From: Flavobacteriaceae bacterium UBA7302
Lineage (GTDB): Bacteria; Bacteroidota; Bacteroidia; Flavobacteriales; Flavobacteriaceae
NCBI GenBank assembly: GCA_002471825.1
Contig: DKQS01000005.1
Span: 49,828 to 113,827 of the forward strand
Direction: 5' to 3'
DNA: 64,000 nt
The notes beneath the pieces were generated by a model, which saw only the letters and a program-made list of their open reading frames with translations, made no database searches and was not told the origin of the DNA. Below, piece after piece: positions 9,437-17,546 of this stretch (positions are counted from its first letter, which is position 1; each line of letters begins with the position of its first letter). Position numbers and translations under genes: made by a program.

Positions 9437-9619
9437 TTATACCCTTCCTTTAAGTGCATTAAACACCCAGGCGATACAAAAGAAACCAATTCCGACTGTG
9501 GCGAATCCCCATCCAGCTACATCATCATAACGATAAGCGCCCATTAAAATTAATATAACACCCATCGCGATCATTAAAATCGTTGCCCATCCGAGAACGG
9601 TATTTTTGTTCATTGCCAT
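9437..9619 (-). CDS. CAL67264 family small membrane protein
   Basis: A 60-residue protein with two transmembrane helices (about 8-28 and 36-54) and little else. The pattern MNKNTVLGWATILMIAMGV followed by YRYDDVAGWGFATVGIGFF is that of the conserved flavobacterial CAL67264 membrane family. Translation may start at the first ATG or at the second (two codons later); the second matches the family start better. The function is unknown. It lies just upstream of ettA on the same strand and may share its transcript. Confidence 0.8.
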   Translation of the reverse strand: MAMNKNTVLGWATILMIAMGVILILMGAYRYDDVAGWGFATVGIGFFCIAWVFNALKGRV

Positions 9620-9667
9620 AAAAGGTAAATTTGGTTAAGAAACAAATATCTGAAAAAATCTCAGGAA

Positions 9668-10225
9668 TTAAAACCTACGACCACCCATCATTCGGTTTCT
9701 ATTAAATCGTCGGTTGTTTTGAAAGTTTCGTGCTCGATTTGTGTTTGGGGGTTTGGGTAACAAAGATTCACGCTTGTTTTTCTGATAACGAATCCATTTT
9801 TTATACTGCTTCTTGGATAAAAAGGCTTCCATATTGGAATTCAACTCTTTTTCTCGAGCAAAAACAGAATCTCGAACCTTAGGAATGGTTCCTTCGATTA
9901 ACTTTCGGATGCGATCTCTAATGTCTGCATTGGTTCTGGCTTGCGGACCAAAATTGTTAACCACAGTTTCTACCTCTACCAATTTTACAGAATTTAAGAA
10001 TTCAATATCCTTGATTTTGTTATTGTAGTCACGTAGTTCCTTCTGTACCTTTCTTTTGGTCTCATCCTTTTTTACTTTGATTTTCCCAACAACCTCCTCT
10101 GAGTTATAGTAAAAAATACCACATACATTTTTGGCTTTATACTCCAACATTTTTGGTTGTGGCGGACTCTGAGCAAATCCTTTGGCAATAAAAACGAATA
10201 TAAAAATGGATAGTAATTTCTTCAT
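9668..10225 (-). CDS. exported basic protein of unknown function
   Basis: A 185-residue protein with a signal peptide (residues 1-18, ending GFAQ). The mature part has a charged, mainly helical segment (about 45-150, rich in Lys, Glu, Asp and Arg) that includes FLSKKQYKKWIRYQKNKRES, reminiscent of small periplasmic helical proteins of the Spy/CpxP kind but without a motif I can confirm. The C-terminal 30 residues are Asn/Arg-rich (NRRFNRNRMMGGRRF). A TAATTTTG -7-like element lies 18 bases upstream of the start. I do not recognise the family. Confidence 0.68.
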   Translation of the reverse strand: MKKLLSIFIFVFIAKGFAQSPPQPKMLEYKAKNVCGIFYYNSEEVVGKIKVKKDETKRKVQKELRDYNNKIKDIEFLNSVKLVEVETVVNNFGPQARTNADIRDRIRKLIEGTIPKVRDSVFAREKELNSNMEAFLSKKQYKKWIRYQKNKRESLLPKPPNTNRARNFQNNRRFNRNRMMGGRRF

Positions 10226-10242
10226 GTGAAACGGTTTGTATG

Positions 10243-10250
10243 CAAAATTA
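10243..10250 (-). promoter_or_regulatory. candidate -7 element for the exported basic protein gene
   Basis: On the minus strand this reads TAATTTTG, an exact TAnnTTTG match, 17 bases before the ATG at 10225 and overlapping the fadH stop region. No good -33 TTG is present. Confidence 0.35.
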
Positions 10251-12272
10251 CAATTTTGATGCCAATTTAGCCCCTTGTTCTATGGCTCTTTTGGCATCTA
10301 GCTCAGCGGCAAAGTCAGCACCTCCAATAACATGAACGGATTTGTTTGAATCCTGTAAGTTTTGATAAAGAGTTTTTAGAGGGGTTTGACCCGCACAAAT
10401 TACCACATTGTCAACTTCTAAAACTTTAGCTTCACCTTTCTCTTCATAATGCAATCCTTGGTCGTCAATTTTGGTGTAAGACACTTCACCGATGAACTTT
10501 ACCCCCATTTTTTTGAGGTTGGTTCTATGAATCCACCCAGTTGTTTTCCCAAGGTTACCGCCAAATTTTCCTTTGCTTCTCTTCAACATATAAATTTGAC
10601 GTTTTGGCTTCGGAATTTCAGGCTTTACCCCCTCAATACCACTTCGGGCTTCCAAGGTTTTATCAATTCCCCATTCTTTTAACCATTCATCAATATCTAA
10701 GGTAGATGAGCTGCCCTCGTGCAATAAATACTCCGAAACATCAAAACCAATTCCTCCTGCTCCCATCACGGCCACTTTTTTTCCGACATTCTTTTTGTGT
10801 TTTAAAACATCGATGTAACTTAAGGCTTTGGGGTGATCTATACCCTCCAATTTCGGTACTCTAGGCTCAATTCCCGTGGCAATGATTACTTCATCAAAAT
10901 CGCTTTTATTAATGAGATCAGGATCAACTTTTGTATTCAATTTTAGGGTAACCCCATGCAATTCAATTTGCTTTTTGAAATACCTAATTGTTTCGTGAAA
11001 TTCTTCCTTACCCGGAATTTGCTTGGCCATGTTGAACTGACCTCCTATTTCTTTATCAGCATCAAACAAGGTTACTTGATGCCCTCGCTGTGCAGCAATG
11101 GTTGCCGCCGAGAGTCCTGCTGGCCCTGCTCCCACCACAGCTATTTTTTTAACTTGATTCGTCGGATTGTAATTCAGTTCCGTTTCATGGCAGGCACGTG
11201 GATTCACCAAACAACTCGCTACTTTTTTCTCAAAGGCATGATCAAGACAAGCCTGATTACAAGCAATACAGGTATTGATTTCATCTTCTTTTTCTTCTTT
11301 GGCCTTATTCACCCAATCAGGATCCGCCAAGAACGGTCTCGCCATTGAAATCATATCCGCATCCCCATCAGCCAAAACCTTTTCGGCCGTCGATGGCATG
11401 TTGATACGATTCGAAGTAACCAATGGAATGTTCACCTCTTCTTTCATCTTCTTGGTCACCCAAGTAAAGGCCGCCCGTGGCACCGAAGTTGCAATAGTCG
11501 GAATTCGAGCTTCGTGCCAACCGATTCCCGTATTGATAATGGTGGCTCCTGCTTTTTCTATTTCTTTTGCCAATTGCACAATTTCCTCCCAAGAACTACC
11601 TCCCTCGACTAGATCAAGCATGGAAAGACGGTAAATGATGATAAAATTCTCACCAACTGCCGCCCTGATTTTATTGATAATTTCGATCGGTAGGCGGATT
11701 CTATTATTATAATCTCCCCCATACTGATCATCACGATTATTGGTTCGTTTGGCAATAAACTGATTGATTAAGTACCCTTCCGAACCCATGATCTCCACAC
11801 CATCATAACCCGACTTTTTGGCCAACTTGGCACAACTCACAAAATCTTTAATGGTTCTTTTGATACCCGAGAGTTTGAGTTTATACGGTTTGAATGGATT
11901 AATCGGGGCCTTAATTTTTGACGGACCAACATTAAACGGATGGTATCCATAACGCCCAGAATGTAAAATTTGCATGCAAATCAATCCGCCTTCTTTATGC
12001 ACCGCTTCGGTGACAATTTTATGGTTTTTCACCTGCTTATTAGAGCTAAGACGCGCCGAAAACGGACCCGTCCAACCCTGAATATTAGGTGCGATTCCGC
12101 CTGTGACAATCAATCCTACTCCGCCTCGTGCACGCTCGGCGAGGTATACACCCATTTTATGATATCCATTTTTCTCTTCCTCTAAACCGGTGTGCATAGA
12201 GCCCATTAAAATTCTGTTTTTCACCGTTACAAAACCAAGATCTAAAGGCCGAAAAATATGTGGATACTTCAT
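10248..12272 (-). CDS. fadH: NADPH-dependent 2,4-dienoyl-CoA reductase (FadH-type)
   Basis: A flavin/iron-sulfur enzyme of the old-yellow-enzyme superfamily that reduces 2,4-dienoyl-CoA with NADPH in oxidation of unsaturated fatty acids. The N-terminal half is a TIM-barrel FMN domain (about 1-340, with GARGGVGLIVTGG). Next come four cysteines for a 4Fe-4S cluster (CIACNQACLDHAFEKKVASC). The C-terminal half has FAD- and NADPH-binding Rossmann domains (VVGAGPAGLSAATIA near 380 and VMGAGGIGFDVSEYL). From ATG 12272 the protein has 674 residues, matching E. coli FadH (672). A longer reading from 12314 would run through an 18-base palindrome and is rejected. Substrate identity is by family; related enal reductases look alike. 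Confidence 0.9.
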   Translation of the reverse strand: MKYPHIFRPLDLGFVTVKNRILMGSMHTGLEEEKNGYHKMGVYLAERARGGVGLIVTGGIAPNIQGWTGPFSARLSSNKQVKNHKIVTEAVHKEGGLICMQILHSGRYGYHPFNVGPSKIKAPINPFKPYKLKLSGIKRTIKDFVSCAKLAKKSGYDGVEIMGSEGYLINQFIAKRTNNRDDQYGGDYNNRIRLPIEIINKIRAAVGENFIIIYRLSMLDLVEGGSSWEEIVQLAKEIEKAGATIINTGIGWHEARIPTIATSVPRAAFTWVTKKMKEEVNIPLVTSNRINMPSTAEKVLADGDADMISMARPFLADPDWVNKAKEEKEDEINTCIACNQACLDHAFEKKVASCLVNPRACHETELNYNPTNQVKKIAVVGAGPAGLSAATIAAQRGHQVTLFDADKEIGGQFNMAKQIPGKEEFHETIRYFKKQIELHGVTLKLNTKVDPDLINKSDFDEVIIATGIEPRVPKLEGIDHPKALSYIDVLKHKKNVGKKVAVMGAGGIGFDVSEYLLHEGSSSTLDIDEWLKEWGIDKTLEARSGIEGVKPEIPKPKRQIYMLKRSKGKFGGNLGKTTGWIHRTNLKKMGVKFIGEVSYTKIDDQGLHYEEKGEAKVLEVDNVVICAGQTPLKTLYQNLQDSNKSVHVIGGADFAAELDAKRAIEQGAKLASKL

Positions 12273-12289
12273 GATTAAAAATTTAAATT

Positions 12290-12307
12290 TACTATGCATG
12301 CATAGTA
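12290..12307. promoter_or_regulatory. perfect 18-base palindrome, likely operator of fadH
   Basis: TACTATGCATGCATAGTA is a perfect inverted repeat with no spacer, placed 17 bases before the fadH start codon, where a bound dimeric repressor would block the promoter or early transcription. The cognate regulator is not known; a MarR gene lies 1.7 kb away. Confidence 0.55.
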
Positions 12308-12334
12308 TTTGCAAGATATAGTAATTTTACGAAA

Positions 12335-12365
12335 CAAAAAAAGCCAAAGTCAAAAGACTTTGGCT
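12335..12365 (-). terminator. rho-independent terminator of the pirin operon
   Basis: Read on the minus strand: a perfect 10-base-pair stem AGCCAAAGTC / GACTTTGGCT with a TTTT loop, followed by a run of T. It ends the FMN-reductase/MarR/pirin transcript before fadH. Confidence 0.85.
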
Positions 12366-12387
12366 GTGTATGTTGTTACTACTCATC

Positions 12388-13101
12388 TTAATTCATCGGA
12401 ACTTCAATGGCTAGTAATTTTGAGTTTTGATTTGCTTTGATGTTGCTAATTTCCGTATCCCAAACACCTACAGCATCTCTTTTTGATAAGGTTTCATTTT
12501 CGATGCTTATTTCACCATCAATCAAGAAATAATATACTCCAGATCCAGCATTGTGTGTATTGGAAACCTCTTTCCCTTCTTCCAAATCTACCATTTTGAT
12601 ACTGGCATCTTGATGAATTAGCAAGCTCCCTTCCACAGGCTTGTGAATGTAAGACACCAAAGTTTGGAATTCATTCTTTCGCTCTTCAGCATCAAACTCC
12701 TTTTGAAAATATCTCGGCGTTACATTTTCTTCCTCTGGAATGATCCAAAGCTGCAAGAAGTTCACATCATCGGTTTTACTATCGTTAAACTCAGAATGCG
12801 TAATTCCAGTTCCTGCGCTCATGGCCTGTACTTCACCTACTTCAATCGAACGTTGATTTCCCATACTGTCTTTATGAGACAAGGCTCCTTTTAATGGGAT
12901 GGAAATAATTTCCATATTTCGATGTGGATGCGTTCCGAACCCCATGGTTGGTTTTACGATATCATCATTCAAAACTCGTAACATTCCGAAGTTCATTCGA
13001 TCTTGATTGAAATAACTCGCGAAACTGAACGAATGATGAGATTCCAACCATCCGTGATTTGCGTGCCCTCTTGTATTTGCCTTGTGTACTACAGTTTTCA
13101 T
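12388..13101 (-). CDS. pirin family protein (YhhW-like)
   Basis: A bicupin protein of 237 residues. The N-terminal cupin has HANHGWLESHHSFSFASYF and the metal-binding set GFGTHPHRNMEIISIP plus GTGITHSEFN, giving the His/His/His/Glu iron site of pirins. The C-terminal cupin is degenerate. This short class resembles E. coli YhhW, which has quercetin 2,3-dioxygenase activity in vitro; the natural substrate is not known. It is the last gene of an operon with a second pirin, a MarR regulator and an FMN reductase, 19 bases after the second pirin, and is followed by a strong terminator. The setting suggests a redox or electrophile response. Confidence 0.9.
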   Translation of the reverse strand: MKTVVHKANTRGHANHGWLESHHSFSFASYFNQDRMNFGMLRVLNDDIVKPTMGFGTHPHRNMEIISIPLKGALSHKDSMGNQRSIEVGEVQAMSAGTGITHSEFNDSKTDDVNFLQLWIIPEEENVTPRYFQKEFDAEERKNEFQTLVSYIHKPVEGSLLIHQDASIKMVDLEEGKEVSNTHNAGSGVYYFLIDGEISIENETLSKRDAVGVWDTEISNIKANQNSKLLAIEVPMN

Positions 13102-13120
13102 TTTCTTTCTTCTTTTTTAA

Positions 13121-13990
13121 TTAATATAAATAACCCATTTTCCCTTGCTGAAAATCTCTCATGGCTTCGAGGATTTCAGTCTGCGTATTCATTACATAGG
13201 GTCCGTATTGAGCAATTGGCTCGTTAAAAGGCTCCCCAGATATAAACAATAAACTTCCTTTTGATTTGGATTGAATGGTAATGTCAGTTCCCTCGGTATC
13301 GAAAACCACCAATTGATTTTCCTTGTATTTTAGAACTTTGTCATTATTCACTTCCACTTCTCCATTCAGTAGATACAATGCCCCAGAATGATTCTCAGGA
13401 ATGCTCAGTATGAGCTCTCCCTTATCTTGAACATCAATCATATAAATATTCACATCGGTTTGTGTTTCAGCCAATCCTTTTAAATCGCCTTGCCAACCTG
13501 CCACTATTTTGGTATTGATACTTTGATCATCATTCGAAAATACCGGCATGTCTTCATGTTTCAAATGCTGATAATTTGGTGTGATCATTTTCTTCGACTT
13601 TGGCAAGTTCAACCACAATTGAATTCCTTCTAAATCGCCGCTACGTTCTACAAATGCCTTATCTGGAGCTTCGGAATGAATGATTCCGCGTCCCGCTGTG
13701 GTCCATTGCACATCACCCGCTTTTACTACCATTTCATTACCCAGTGAATCGCGGTGGAATTGCTCCCCCTTGTACAACAAGGTAATGGGTTCAAATCCAC
13801 GATGGGGATGCGGACCCAAATCAAACGGATTGTTAAATGCGCTAATGGCATAAGGTCCATAATGATGCAATAGCAAAAATGGATCAACATTTTCTAGCCC
13901 AACATTGGGGATGGGTTGTCGCAATCGAAGCGGCCCCATGCTCACCATCGGACTTGTACTTATTTGTTTTATTTTCTTAAAATTTTTCAT
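13121..13990 (-). CDS. pirin family protein
   Basis: A bicupin of 289 residues from the longer pirin class, including a conserved C-terminal cupin. Metal-site motifs are GPHPHRGFEPITLLYKG and TAGRGIIHSEAP, with NVGLENVDPFLLLHHYGP before them as the typical pirin N-terminus. Iron binding is expected. Activity in bacteria is poorly defined: quercetinase, or a redox-dependent interaction with other proteins. It is paralogous to the shorter pirin directly downstream. A 42-base gap separates it from the MarR gene upstream. Confidence 0.9.
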   Translation of the reverse strand: MKNFKKIKQISTSPMVSMGPLRLRQPIPNVGLENVDPFLLLHHYGPYAISAFNNPFDLGPHPHRGFEPITLLYKGEQFHRDSLGNEMVVKAGDVQWTTAGRGIIHSEAPDKAFVERSGDLEGIQLWLNLPKSKKMITPNYQHLKHEDMPVFSNDDQSINTKIVAGWQGDLKGLAETQTDVNIYMIDVQDKGELILSIPENHSGALYLLNGEVEVNNDKVLKYKENQLVVFDTEGTDITIQSKSKGSLLFISGEPFNEPIAQYGPYVMNTQTEILEAMRDFQQGKMGYLY

Positions 13991-14032
13991 GTTCTTTAAT
14001 TATTTTCCTAGGAAGATATTTTATCAAATTTT

Positions 14033-14473
14033 TTATCGGATTTTATCCAATAAATCACTCAGCACCTTCGCTTCTTCTTCGGTTAAATTTTTAATTAGGT
14101 TTAATTTATTAGGGGTGTTGTCAATTTCAGTAAGCAGGTTCAATCCGGCTTCAGTTATTTCTACATACACTACCCTTCTATCTTCATCGCAACGCTTTCT
14201 ACTGATCAAATCTTTTTCGCATAGCTTGTCCATCAATCGGGTTGCATTGGGTGCTCTTTCAATCATTCGTTCTTTCACAACCTGTACTTTCATTTGATCG
14301 TTTGCTCCTCTAAGGATTCTCAAAATATTATACTGTTGCGGAGAAATACCATACTCTTTAAAGAATTCGTTTTCCTTACTACTCAACCAATTGGCCGTGT
14401 ATTTTAAATTGATAAACGCCTTTAAACGGTTACTCTTAAACGTAGATTTTATGTCTTTTGAAATATCACCCAT
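14033..14473 (-). CDS. MarR family transcriptional regulator
   Basis: A 146-residue winged-helix DNA-binding protein acting as a dimer. Residues about 40-105 hold the helix-turn-helix (YNILRILRGANDQMKVQVV and ATRLMDKLCEKDLISR) and the wing with the conserved DEDRRVVYVEIT. There is no obvious Cys sensor near the N-terminus. It lies eight bases after the FMN reductase gene and before two pirin genes, so it very likely regulates its own operon in response to a quinone, phenolic or oxidant signal, as MarR proteins beside flavin reductases and pirins often do. Candidate operator half-sites lie at 15060-15078. Confidence 0.9.
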   Translation of the reverse strand: MGDISKDIKSTFKSNRLKAFINLKYTANWLSSKENEFFKEYGISPQQYNILRILRGANDQMKVQVVKERMIERAPNATRLMDKLCEKDLISRKRCDEDRRVVYVEITEAGLNLLTEIDNTPNKLNLIKNLTEEEAKVLSDLLDKIR

Positions 14474-14481
14474 AATTGATG

Positions 14482-15012
14482 CTATACCTTCTCTTCAAAT
14501 TCTTGAACTGCAGTTTTCAATTGCTCCAACAATTCCTCGTCAACAATTTTGCCCTCCTTAAAATTATCGTAAAAATTCGGAAAAGAAAAGGCAGTGACGC
14601 TTGCTGCTCCCATAAATGGGAAATAGGCTTTGGCTCCATTTAAAACATTTTGTCCTCCTCTGCCTCCTGGTGAAGCTGCCATCAATAACAAAGGTTTGTT
14701 TCGAAAAACCTTCTTTTCTATACGCGAACTCCAATCAAAAATATTTTTAAAGGCTGCTGCATAAGAACCATTGTGCTCTGCCAATGACAAAATATAGCCA
14801 TCATATTCATCCAACAAACTAGCTAATTTTACAGCATTTTCTGGAGTTCCATTTTCTTTCTCTTCATCAGAACTATAGATTGGCATGTCAAAATCCCGTA
14901 AATCAATCACGTCAAAAGCAACTTCAGCTAAATTCTCAGCCGCAAATGTGGCCAATTGCTTGTTAATTGATGTTGAACTTGTGCTTCCTGCAAAGGCTAA
15001 AACTTTTTTCAT
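14482..15012 (-). CDS. NAD(P)H-dependent FMN reductase family protein
   Basis: A flavodoxin-fold enzyme that reduces FMN or quinones with NAD(P)H; cytoplasmic. The phosphate loop AFAGSTSSTSINKQLA is at residues 5-20, and the second flavin-binding loop LLLMAASPGGRGGQNVL is near 110. The ATG at 15012 (176 residues) is chosen over the one at 15033 because a good promoter (TTG, 20 bases, TAATTTTG) ends at 15035, which would put the upstream ATG at or before the RNA start. It is the first gene of the operon with MarR and the two pirins. The exact acceptor is not predictable. Confidence 0.88.
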   Translation of the reverse strand: MKKVLAFAGSTSSTSINKQLATFAAENLAEVAFDVIDLRDFDMPIYSSDEEKENGTPENAVKLASLLDEYDGYILSLAEHNGSYAAAFKNIFDWSSRIEKKVFRNKPLLLMAASPGGRGGQNVLNGAKAYFPFMGAASVTAFSFPNFYDNFKEGKIVDEELLEQLKTAVQEFEEKV

Positions 15013-15034
15013 AGTGTCTTCGTTAAATTCCATA

Positions 15035-15065
15035 CAAAATTACAACATAAATATTTATTTTCCAA
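15035..15065 (-). promoter_or_regulatory. promoter of the FMN reductase/MarR/pirin operon
   Basis: On the minus strand, TTG (15065-15063) is followed after 20 bases by TAATTTTG (15042-15035), a full match to the Bacteroidota -33/-7 pattern. It decides the start codon of the FMN reductase. Confidence 0.6.
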
Positions 15066-15078
15066 GGAATATATTTCC
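15060..15078. promoter_or_regulatory. overlapping dyads at the operon promoter, possible MarR operator
   Basis: TTCC-AA-GGAA (15060-15069) and GGAA-N5-TTCC (15066-15078) share a half-site and cover the -33 element. This is the expected place for autorepression by the MarR protein encoded in the operon. The assignment is inference. Confidence 0.35.
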
Positions 15079-15126
15079 ATGTGAAGTTTTTAATATTTCA
15101 TTAACAATAATTCATAAAATGCAACC

Positions 15127-15711
15127 TTAGGTCGACTCTATCAGTAAGAGGTGTTGCAACAAAATGAGGGTTCGGGCATCGAGTAATTCTCCGGACTTAA
15201 TCATCGCAAATGCTTTGTCGTAAGTGATTTCAAGTACTTCAATCTCCTCTCCTTCCTCGAATACACCACCGTCTCTAGTGGTCAGTTGTTCGGATTTATA
15301 TTCACCAGTGTAGAGGAAAATCTTTTCACTTAAAATACCCGGAGAAAGGAAGGTTTGGCTTACAAACTTTATGTTAGTTGGAGCGATCCCAACCTCTTCA
15401 ACAGCTTCTCTTTTGACCGTTTCCATAGGGTCTTCGCCACCATCAATTGCTCCGCCACAAACTTCGACCAACGAAGATTGATTTTTTTGCGCCACCCAAA
15501 CTGGGGCTCTAAATTGTTTGGTAAGAATGATTCGTCTGGTTTCTGGATTGTAAAGCAATATGGCGACACCATCCGATTTCCCATAGACTTCGTGGGTAAG
15601 ACGTTTTACTTTTCCATTTTTAAATGTATAATCGAAACTCAATCGTCTTAAGGTTCCCCAAAAGTTTGAAATCTCCTTTTGAACTACATTTTGTATTGGT
15701 CTATCTTCCAT
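15127..15711 (-). CDS. NUDIX hydrolase, ADP-sugar/GDP-mannose pyrophosphatase type
   Basis: A 194-residue hydrolase of nucleoside diphosphates linked to another moiety. The Nudix box is seen as GAIDGGEDPMETVKREAVEE continuing VGI (about residues 85-108; the family pattern G-x5-E-x7-REVxEE has Ala for Val). The N-terminal beta domain (LSFDYTFKNGKVKRLTHEVYG) and the downstream FLSPGILSEKIFLYTGEY are those of the NudK/NudF branch, suggesting GDP-mannose or ADP-ribose as substrate. It stands as a single gene, with 93 bases to the FMN reductase operon and a terminator-bounded gap to aceA. Confidence 0.9.
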   Translation of the reverse strand: MEDRPIQNVVQKEISNFWGTLRRLSFDYTFKNGKVKRLTHEVYGKSDGVAILLYNPETRRIILTKQFRAPVWVAQKNQSSLVEVCGGAIDGGEDPMETVKREAVEEVGIAPTNIKFVSQTFLSPGILSEKIFLYTGEYKSEQLTTRDGGVFEEGEEIEVLEITYDKAFAMIKSGELLDARTLILLQHLLLIEST

Positions 15712-15776
15712 AATTGCTTTCAGCTCTTTAGTTGCGAAGATATTTATTCACCTCTAAACCAAAAGGTAATTTCATA

Positions 15777-15813
15777 AAAAAAAACCCTCGTGTTGTACAC
15801 AAGGGTTTTTTCC
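15777..15813. terminator. terminator after isocitrate lyase
   Basis: AAAACCCT ... AGGGTTTT arms with an inner GTGT/ACAC helix and A-run and T-run on the two sides form a stem-loop 20 bases after the aceA stop codon (minus strand). It could act in both directions. Confidence 0.75.
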
Positions 15814-15829
15814 TCTTTAACTAATAAAA

Positions 15830-17458
15830 CTAACTTGCAACTGCAACTTTTTCAACGTTTATAACTTTTGTCTTTGTTTCAAATTGATTTGAGGTATTTT
15901 TTGCACCACCGGCTTTCAGCGCTTTGTCTCCAGCGAAAAATGTCTTGTGATCATCTCCAAGATCAGACCCTGCCATTCGTTGGTGTTTTACACAAGCAAC
16001 TCCTTTTCGAATCTCTTGACGCTGCACTCCTTTTACATAAGCCAACATTCCATCTTCACCGAAATAACCTTCAGTCAAATCATTCATGTGCAATGCGGTG
16101 GTATGATAGGTTGGTAAGGTAATGAGGTGGTGGAAGATTCCAGCCTGAACAGCTCCGTCTTTTTGGAATGTCTTGATTCGCTCATCGGCCAATTGCGCCA
16201 ATCTAGAATCATCATACTTTTCATTCATCAAATCGTTGCTATCGTAATGGAAAATATCGAGACCCGATTTTCTCATTTCTTCATACACCTGTTGTCTAAA
16301 GTTCAAGGTCCAGTTAAATGACGGTGAATTGTTATACACCAATTTGGCATTCGGAATCACTTCTCTCACTCGATTTACCATGTGTGCAATTTGCTTCAAG
16401 TTTGGTGTTGGAGTTTCAATCCATAACAGATCAGCACCATTTTGAAGACTAGTAATACAGTCTAAAACAACTCGGTCTATGTTTGACCCTTCTTTGAACT
16501 TGTATAATCCGTTTGCCAATCTTACCGGACGCACCAGTTTGCCATCTCGCTTAAGAAGCACATCGTCTTCTTTTGCTTTTTTGATATCAATTTCTTCAGC
16601 TTCTACAAAAGACAAGTACTTAGAAGCCAGGTCACCTGGTTTTTGACTTACGGGTAACTTCTGAGTTAACCCAGCACCTTCCGAATCAGTTCTGGCTACA
16701 ATAATTCCGTCTTCCACACCCAACTCTAAGAAGGCATATCGAACAGCGTGTAATTTAGCAATGAAATCTTCATGTGGCACTGTCACTTTTCCGTCTTGGT
16801 GACCACATTGCTTGGCATCAGACACTTGATTTTCAATCTGAATTGCACAAGCTCCTGCTTGAATCATTTTCTTTGCTAACAAATAAGTAGCCTCTTCATT
16901 TCCAAATCCGGCGTCGATATCTGCTATAATCGGAACCACATAAGTTTGAAAGTTTTCAATTTCATTTTGCACATCCTCTCCATTCTCCAATCTTCTGAAC
17001 AAATCGTTCAACTCAATAGCATCAGCTTGCTTCAAGAATTCATAAATTTCCTCAATGAGTCCAGGAACCGCTGTTTTTTCATGCATGGACTGATCTGGAA
17101 GTGGTCCAAATTCAGAACGCAAAGCCGCCACCATCCATCCAGATAAATACAGGTATCTTTTTTCGGTGGTCTTATGATGTTTTTTTACAGCAATCATTTT
17201 TTGTTGTGCCACAAAACCATGCCAGCAACCTAAGGATTGGGTATATTGAGTCGGATTTTTATCATAGGCTTCCATATCACTTCGCATAATTGCTGCGGTA
17301 TATTTTGCGATATCCAAACCGGTTTTAAATCGGTTTTGTGTTGCCATACGAGCTGCATTGGAAGGCTCAATAGCACCCCAACTGTTTCCGTATTTCTTCT
17401 TTAGTGCTTTTACTGTTTCAAAAACAGAACTGTAGTTATTCTGAATGAAATTTTTCAT
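15830..17458 (-). CDS. aceA: isocitrate lyase (large form)
   Basis: Splits isocitrate into glyoxylate and succinate, the first step of the glyoxylate shunt used for growth on acetate or fatty acids. The catalytic-loop motif is KQCGH with Cys218 (the small bacterial enzymes have KKCGH), and the metal-binding acidic cluster is VPIIADIDAGFGN near residue 176. At 542 residues it belongs to the long class resembling the eukaryotic enzymes, not the roughly 430-residue class. It lies downstream of malate synthase on the same strand, with 86 bases and a stem-loop between them, probably one operon from the promoter at 19.2 kb. Confidence 0.95.
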   Translation of the reverse strand: MKNFIQNNYSSVFETVKALKKKYGNSWGAIEPSNAARMATQNRFKTGLDIAKYTAAIMRSDMEAYDKNPTQYTQSLGCWHGFVAQQKMIAVKKHHKTTEKRYLYLSGWMVAALRSEFGPLPDQSMHEKTAVPGLIEEIYEFLKQADAIELNDLFRRLENGEDVQNEIENFQTYVVPIIADIDAGFGNEEATYLLAKKMIQAGACAIQIENQVSDAKQCGHQDGKVTVPHEDFIAKLHAVRYAFLELGVEDGIIVARTDSEGAGLTQKLPVSQKPGDLASKYLSFVEAEEIDIKKAKEDDVLLKRDGKLVRPVRLANGLYKFKEGSNIDRVVLDCITSLQNGADLLWIETPTPNLKQIAHMVNRVREVIPNAKLVYNNSPSFNWTLNFRQQVYEEMRKSGLDIFHYDSNDLMNEKYDDSRLAQLADERIKTFQKDGAVQAGIFHHLITLPTYHTTALHMNDLTEGYFGEDGMLAYVKGVQRQEIRKGVACVKHQRMAGSDLGDDHKTFFAGDKALKAGGAKNTSNQFETKTKVINVEKVAVAS

Positions 17459-17509
17459 AATTTTGCTTTTTTAATTGTTAAAATAGATTCGATTTTTAAT
17501 GATTATTGT

Positions 17510-17546
17510 CTCGTATGCTATTGCCGTAGTTACGAGGCTTTTTTTT
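17510..17546 (+). other. stem-loop between aceB and aceA
   Basis: CTCGTA (17510-17515) pairs with TACGAG (17531-17536), with inner partial pairing. The run of eight T follows on the plus strand, so as a terminator it points against the operon. In the aceB-aceA message it would be a hairpin right after the malate synthase stop codon without a U-tract. Confidence 0.5.

Noticed and set aside
12273..12314. N-terminal extension of fadH to 12314
   Set aside because: It would put 14 codons across an 18-base palindrome and has no counterpart in the family; ATG 12272 gives the standard length.
13905..14297. 130-codon plus-strand frame across the pirin/MarR boundary
   Set aside because: It overlaps two well-supported minus-strand genes and has a low-complexity Phe/Ser translation without a domain.
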